Source: Seiridium cupressi (taxonomy: Eukaryota; Ascomycota; Sordariomycetes; Amphisphaeriales; Sporocadaceae). Taken from it: 64,000 nt of DNA. The notes beneath the pieces were generated by a model. It made no database searches. It saw only the letters and a list, made by a program, of their open reading frames with translations, and was not told where the DNA came from. Below, piece after piece: positions 58,143 to 64,000 of the stretch (its first letter is position 1; each line of letters begins with the position of its first letter). The stretch is taken from contig JARVKI010000012.1 in NCBI GenBank assembly GCA_036674765.1, positions 1-64,000 on the forward strand. The letters are read 5' to 3'. Both the position numbers and the translations under genes were made by a program.

Positions 58143-59249
58143 TGGGAACAGAAGATCTTGAACGAGATCCCAAAGGAAAGAATGCTAACATATACACTTA
58201 TCCAGACGACTTGAAAACGTGACTTCCTAACAGAGAAGACTTATTCCTCCTAATATATCATCATTTTACAACAAAGAGCTTACACTATCTTCTCTCCGAC
58301 GTGTCGCTCTTGTATGCAGCAGGGTTCCTTGTCTATCGATTTGCATTGTGTCCCAAATATCCTTGTCTTTAATAATTCAACTAAAAAGACGTAAACCCCG
58401 GCCACGTCGGGTGTGAAAAATCTCGGAAAGGTGGCAATACCTAGATTTCAAGGCCAAAATACCTGCTGGCAGCTTTGTCAATTCTTATTGCCGCCCCATA
58501 GATACTACACATGGCATCAATCTCTCCGCAATCGCAGTTTTAGGGTCGCTATAAACGTGTTTGTTAATCCACACCAAGCACTTATATACCGTAACCACGT
58601 ACGGTCAATCCGATAAGATCAAGGCAACATACCACGGCAGTTCATCCTACTTGGACATGTCTCGAGGGCGTTTAACTTCGTAGACCTATTGCATCTACGG
58701 GAGTGCATGAGACATCACTGTAGTTATGTTTTTTATGTGACAGTAGACAGTCAAATGGACCGGCAGAGAATCGCGTGGAGTTCTCACAACTTTACATGAG
58801 CCCTGACGAAAGCCTTATTGTTCCGCATTTCCCGATTTGGCCCGCCTTTAGATATTCTCCTTGGCACGTCTAGCGAGCATTACTTCAAACCTTTGAGAGG
58901 GCGCGACAGGTGGCGAACTTGAGAATGACATAGACTTATCCGAGACAAGATTTGATAGCACTCGTTGCAATCATAGGTCAGCGCTGCGCATTGACGCGGC
59001 ACGCGGATACACATGAGTATTCTGATTCATCCCACAGCAAATTATAGTCATACCGTCTGCAGGCTCCATTGAACACACCAGCTCCGTGGCAGGCGCACTC
59101 GTTTCGTCTTGGTATCATGATCATACCCCGGAAGACTCAAAGGCCCACAGAAGTGATGAAACCTCTTTTTCTTGATATAACTCCAACGTCAGTGTCCTTC
59201 TCAGTATCTTCCTGTAGTCTGGCATGATGTGCCTCAACTCGGAGATCCC
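58143..59249. other. Intergenic, nothing recognised
   Basis: 1.1 kb upstream of the Cys-rich gene and downstream of the decayed Zn2Cys6 gene. Only short frames. No transposon end could be identified. Confidence 0.4.
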
Positions 59250-61891
59250 AAAGATTTGTGATCCTCTTCAGTCTTGGGTCATCTTAAAGTCCCCAGGTAC
59301 AATAATGAAGTCCTTGAACAATGCCATTTCCTCAAATAAATTTGCTAGGTTTTCTATTCTCGCCCCCCCCCCTTGGATTATTTGGTGCCATACTCAAGTC
59401 TCCCATGAAAATTGCACGTATTCCCTCTTCGATATTGCTGGATAGCCCGCGTTCCTCGAGTTTATCTAAGAGCTTCCGCGCGTCATTACTCGTTATGTCC
59501 GTATCGCGCATTGTTATGGTAAGTAAGGCACGGCCGATCGATTTAGTTATACGAAATGGTCGTTTTAGGGCCTCGTAGCCATATATGCATAATAATAACC
59601 ACGATCGCTAAATGGGATCCTCGTTGTCGTATAAAGCTGCGATAGCGACGTATGTAAGTGCTATCTGCTAGAAGATTGAGTAGGTCGATTTTTCGTAGTT
59701 GGACCGGTAATAGAAAATGAGTTACCTAAGCTGGTTAATAGACGCTTTATACGCCGCTTTAGGCGAGCTATCGGCAGCAGAGAACGTTTTCAGCCGTAAT
59801 ACCCTTATCTCTTCTCGTTGGACGAAGGGACGGAAAATGTCGGTTATGGCCGCATGTATCCACATACTGCGTTTATTAGGGCTTACTAATCGTCGTAATA
59901 GATGAGGATATCGGGGTTATATTTGACTCATTGTAATACCATAACATGATGCGGACTATTAATGTCGCGAAGGACCGGCAAAGGCAGACTCTCCGCCCAT
60001 GCCAGGATTTCGCGAAATTTCAATTCGGCAAAATCCAGAGACACGTGGTCCTTAGGATCGCCTTTAGTAGAGAAGTACGCCAGACATACTTTTCGCATGA
60101 TTCGCCAGAATTTACAAACGGCCGGGAACGTGTTGCCCATATACGATGGAAGGATGCAAGGCTCAGGCGTTTTGCCAGAAGAAGATCCACCAGACGAAGA
60201 TGTGCCAGAGCCTTCTGGGCTGGCGCGACCAGAGTCCCCAGGAATCGGTAAAGTTGGCGGGAACTTGAGGTACACCAGACTAGGCTGCCGGTAGAAGACG
60301 GTGACCAACCTGTGATATCAGAACTACCGCTTCTTAATCGGGCGTGTTTTATCCACTCACATTGCCTAGTTGAAGACGCCCCATGCGGCAAAAGAATACG
60401 CGTTCAGTTTCTTATCTGAGAGCTCGGCGAGCTTCAAAGCAGCAGTGTCTTCGTTAACTCCGAGCAGACCCAAGCGTGCCCCCATCCTTACCGACTCTAC
60501 TTGATAGACAAGCACATCATGGTCCTTACCGTTGCCCATGTAAGCCAGACTCAATATTTGCGCACTAATTATGGTGAGGATGGAATCGTGATTTTTTTTA
60601 ATGGTCCACAGGTGAACTGCTTCTGCAGAGAATTGTTGCGCATACTCGTTGGCCTCTTTCTCGATGGCGCTGTATATTTGCTAATAAGGTTTAGCACATC
60701 CGAGGATGGACGAAGCAGAGTGTCCAGATGGGACATACGCATCCCTAGTAGAGCAGGGTATTCGCAAGGAAATGAGAACACGAGGTTTGTCCATGGTTGA
60801 CCAGGTCCGCGATGAACTGCCTCGGCTCGAAGGTGCCAAGAAGTGGGTGATTAGTAACTAGATACAATGAGATGACCTTGGCAGCGAGGTTATTCGGAAT
60901 TGGAACCGTGGTCCAGAATGAGATGTCTAAGTCATGGAGGCGCTTATTACAAAGCGTAGACTTATGGTTGGTCAAGTCGGCTTGAGAAAGTGGGCGTCGA
61001 AAGCGTCTGATGGCAGAGTCAGAATCGATCTCAGGATCGTCGGCGCCTATACTGTGGGTGGTGTCTGGTGTCTTGTCAGGCTGTACTGCCGGCTCGGTAC
61101 GTGAACTGACCGAACGAAGCAAATGACTCTGCATCAATGCCGGTTTGAAGAGGGAATGGATAACAGGGTACACTACAATATCCGGAGTCAGCAATTCCTC
61201 CGGGAATACTCGGCGAACCATATGGGGACGAGTTTACGTGCCAATAGCAAAGCAGAAACGCCTAAGTCGGGGAGCGGGCCACTCCTAGAACAAGCCATAG
61301 AGGAGGGCATGGAATCGCTCTGCAAATTGCTTACGAATCGGATTCTTGGCCACCAACTCCGTCTCCATTGGGAAACTCTGCCTACTTGGCAAGTGCTCTT
61401 GTCTCCCTCCATATCTCGCACTGACTAGAGATAGCACGGTAGTAGGGTCGTGGTTGGACCGCAGGATTTTTAGGATATCAATCGCTACGGATTCTGGCTC
61501 AGACTTGAGAAGTTCCATTATCTCTCGCGTCTCATCGCCGGCGTCTCGTTTGTCGCTGTAGAAGCATTTCGCTGTTCCTCTTTTCTGGCAAAGGCCACAC
61601 ACTGGCCGTGCTCCATCGCACTGAGAAACGGGGATGATTAGCAGTAGCAGCGATGACTACAATGTAGTACTAATGAGCGTTTCAGCTCACGCGTGTTTTC
61701 TTGGAGCGACACAAGTTGCAGGCCACTGCAACCCCGATGCGTTTGCACTTGGGCACCTCCTTCGCCGACGTCTCGTGGGCAGGTGCCGTCGAGTCGGCAG
61801 CGGAGCCGTTGTCAGGGACCGGCAGCAAAGACCGATATTCTCGCGGCATAATAGTATGGCTATGCGATAGGAGCGATTTTAACAAATGCAA
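59250..61891 (-). pseudogene. Zn2Cys6 transcription factor, 3' part RIP-mutated
   Basis: Exon 1 (61891-61691) and exon 2 (from 61620) build a full zinc cluster across a 70-nt intron: CNLCRSKKTR then CDGARPVCGLCQKRGTAKC. The fungal transcription-factor domain follows in pieces (FTxF-like FEPRQFIADLVNHGQ, SCSHFLANTLLYW, YQVESVRMGARLGLLG, FAELKFREILAWAESLPLP), ending in SPHHVMVLQ and a stop at 59928-59930. Beyond this point the same domain is still readable on the minus strand (WIHAAITDIFRPFV, AAYKASINQLR, IALTYVAIAALYDN, GIRAIFMGDL, ARIENLANLFEEMALFKDF) down to about 59,250. It contains several stops (TAA/TAG of the CAA/CAG type) and a frameshift at a G9 run near 59,370. The decayed stretch is TpA-rich and CpA/TpG-poor. 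Exon joins in the middle (61.2-61.3 kb) could not be resolved and may hide a further lesion. Confidence 0.75.
59480..59940. other. RIP-like mutated tract inside the Zn2Cys6 pseudogene
   Basis: Hand counts on the plus strand for 59701-59820 give TpA/ApT about 13/7 and (CpA+TpG)/(ApC+GpT) about 6/12. The same counts for 60001-60120, in the same gene, give about 6/9 and 12/11. High TpA with low CpA/TpG is the classic signature of repeat-induced point mutation. CpG remains frequent, so this is not general methyl-CpG decay. Minus-strand codons end in TA unusually often, as expected from TpG to TpA change. Confidence 0.65.
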
Positions 61892-64000
61892 GTCTGAACA
61901 CGTGAGATCTGTTGATAGATTACGAGTTCAGAGCTACCAGATATGAAGTCTCCTGAATCCAACAAGTCAATGATGAAATCCCCTCGTGGGTTGGAGAGCC
62001 CAAGAATGATTATATTTAGTGTGGTCACTCGTGAACGGGAGCGCCTTTCACTCTCCCTGCGAGTTGGAGAGCGGTAGACTACACATGTACCGTCGTAAAG
62101 ACCAAGATAGCAAGGGTGGATGACCATTCCGAGAAGGGACTTACCGACGTTGGATGCGAGACCAGGTACGTGGTAGCAATTGACGTTTCTTGTGCTGCCC
62201 CGCTTTCAGAAAGGCAAGGTAGGCTCCCACGCAACTTACTGTGCGCTATGGCGGCGGCGCGCGCTCGGATGGTGATGTCTCGTTGGAGGTTATGGCCAAA
62301 TATTAGCATCTACATTGTCTGGTAACCTTTGGCCACTCCTACATAATCACTTCCTTGTGACCTTGTCGCCTGCTCTGGTGTCGCCTCTACATTGTCGAAA
62401 GTACTAGGGCTAGATGGACCTGGCCAGTGAACGAAGACCGATCTTGTCGCCTCCGTCGCTTGGAGCTTTCTGATTGGCTGAAATCCCTGGAGCCAGGTCC
62501 GAAGATGTGGCAACGGTCTGCCAAATGTCTCCATCCCGCTCTCTTAAGTTTGACCCAGGAACATAGCGGCTTTACCATCAACTAGTTCGACAGAACTGGT
62601 GTGTTCTTTAACCCTACTGCGGGCGAGATTCGTGCTGTCGTGTATGCAGTTGCCCAGAGTATCTTAGCGTCCGATGTTCGATGCCCTTTTTTCCAACAAG
62701 CCGTGCGACAAGAATAGTACGCACCACCTTACACGTAGCGGTCAACCCCCTCGCGATCAAGGATCGGAAGAGCTTCGTGTATGCTCGGTCGTGATCATTC
62801 AGTCAACCCGGTCTCTTCCAGACTGCAGCTTCCATTGTGACCGAACTATAGCTTCTTACGGAGCACATCAGAGTCGTCCACGATAGCAGCCTCTTAAGCA
62901 TATAGGGTGTCAACCTACATCGTGTCTCTGGGCATTACAACGACATAGCCCCTTCCGATTATTAACAACGAACAACCACTGCCTCGAGGCACTGAAAACA
63001 AGGGACTTCTGCCCGCCACGATGCTCGAGCATGCGAAGCAGCCTTTGTGGGAAGAGCGAACGTCATCGTGGCCAGAACACTGGCAAATACAATACGGTCG
63101 ACACCACGGTTTGAGGAAAGGAAGCATGAGGTTTTGGATGCCAAAGGTACTACCAAAGGATATGGATATTCTGCGCTTGAGACCATGCTAGTGTGAATGG
63201 CTGGAAAGGAGACTCCCCGAGTTGACACAGCCTACCGATGCTCAAAACGTTGCCCCGTCCAGCATCTTCTGGTGAGAACAGAAGCTCACTGGCCACGAAA
63301 GATTCCAGAGCAGACGGACTAGACCTCAAAGCAAGCTTATCGAAAAGCAAACATGAGACATTGACAGATGAACTTTTTCAAAGTGGCCATGACGCTGAAA
63401 ACATGAGTCGACCTCCCTAAGCAGGTCCAGCAGGTGTTCGGGGACTGTCTTCAAAATAGGCCGTGTCCCCATATCTTGATCAGGCAAGCGATACATGATT
63501 CACAAACATATAAGGCCGTAGTATCTCTTCTATAAACGTTCAGTCGAGCCCAAGGCCTACTACGACTAGGAAGTCAACGGCTTACCAGACCTCTGCCTCC
63601 CTCGACCTCCCGAACATCAGAGTTCAGTCAATCGGTCAGCCCTTCACAGAAGGATATGGCGAAATGATCTTCTCGGAAAATTCGCCAAATGCGGAAGAAG
63701 ACAGCTTTCTGCGGGGTGGCACTTGAGGCTAGAGTTCGTTGTGTCGTAAGTCGTAATCCTGGAGTGCAAGGGAGCTTGATCGCTCCTGGTATCCAAGCCT
63801 GAAATTGTCCATGATGACCAACGGTCGCTTCTTTCTCGCGGAAACACATATATCTAACCAAATTCGCCACAGCATGCGTCCGGGCGGATGTGCGTCCGGA
63901 TCCCCGGTGTCATCATGGGTGACGTTCAGATGCGGGCATTATTGCAGGTATCATGGTGATTGGGCACGTTGTTCCGGATGTCGTCCGGTGAATTGGACGT
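61892..64000. other. No gene recognised (right end of window)
   Basis: 2.1 kb with short overlapping frames of 60-90 codons on both strands, none with a recognisable domain. It includes the upstream region of the Zn2Cys6 pseudogene. The last 120 bases contain several TCCGGAT/CCGGAT-like words but no proven repeat. Confidence 0.4.

Noticed and set aside
59220..59940. LINE-type endonuclease remnant (an IFMGDLSMAPNNP segment looks like a GDFN motif)
   Set aside because: The complete reading (FRPFV, YKASINQLR, IRAIFMGDL, NLANLFEEMALFKDF) matches the C-terminal part of the fungal transcription-factor domain in order and continues the gene upstream, so it is the decayed 3' end of the Zn2Cys6 gene.
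1..64000. tRNA, rRNA and CRISPR features
   Set aside because: I looked for B-box-like GGTTCGANNCC words on both strands, rRNA-like blocks and regularly spaced repeats, and found none that could be supported.
61892..64000. Candidate genes at the right edge (frames of 60-90 codons)
   Set aside because: No frame shows a domain, consistent splice sites or codon pattern that would separate it from chance.

Overview
The window is nuclear DNA from a filamentous ascomycete (Pezizomycotina). The evidence is the many short introns (about 47-115 nt) with GTRNGT donors and CTRAC branch points, plus fungal-specific families: a HET-domain allorecognition gene, an RNA-dependent RNA polymerase, NIMA kinase, an AA13 starch LPMO, Zn2Cys6 regulators, 2EXR proteins, and a tract with the dinucleotide signature of repeat-induced point mutation (RIP). 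The order or genus cannot be fixed from what I can see. The first 73 bases are pure C, so position 1 is probably a contig end.

Layout. 0-10 kb is accessory: a GFA-type zinc protein, an intact secreted AA13 LPMO with a CBM20 starch-binding domain, a HET gene cut by a 148-bp MITE-like insertion, and a decayed membrane/PAN-like gene. 10-18 kb carries a large membrane-anchored amidohydrolase, a fused EthD-like plus alpha/beta-hydrolase enzyme, and a divergent Zn2Cys6 regulator with a broken zinc cluster. 20-36 kb is more conserved: a 2EXR protein, a nine-exon RNA-dependent RNA polymerase (1279 aa, every splice phase closes), a second 2EXR-like gene with a homopolymer frameshift, the mitotic kinase nimA, an ankyrin/double-BTB protein and a small SnoaL-like protein. 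37-47 kb is AT-rich and loosely packed: an atypical SDR, an MFS transporter with a GC-AG intron, two paralogous small proteins of an unrecognised family, simple repeats and a hairpin-rich repeat relic. 47-58 kb is housekeeping: a secreted metallophosphoesterase, mitochondrial GatA/HER2, splicing factors PRP38 and ISY1 (whose start codon is an exon of its own), a GNAT acetyltransferase and a Cys-rich protein. 58-64 kb is decayed: a Zn2Cys6 gene whose 3' part is RIP-mutated, then about 2 kb with nothing recognisable.

There is no obvious biosynthetic cluster. The main theme is conserved genes mixed with a high load of broken regulatory and allorecognition genes, each broken in a different and readable way: insertion, frameshift, RIP, or homopolymer slippage. 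ISY1 and PRP38 act in the spliceosome, the RdRP in RNA silencing, and GatA in mitochondrial Gln-tRNA formation. These are independent functions that happen to be neighbours.
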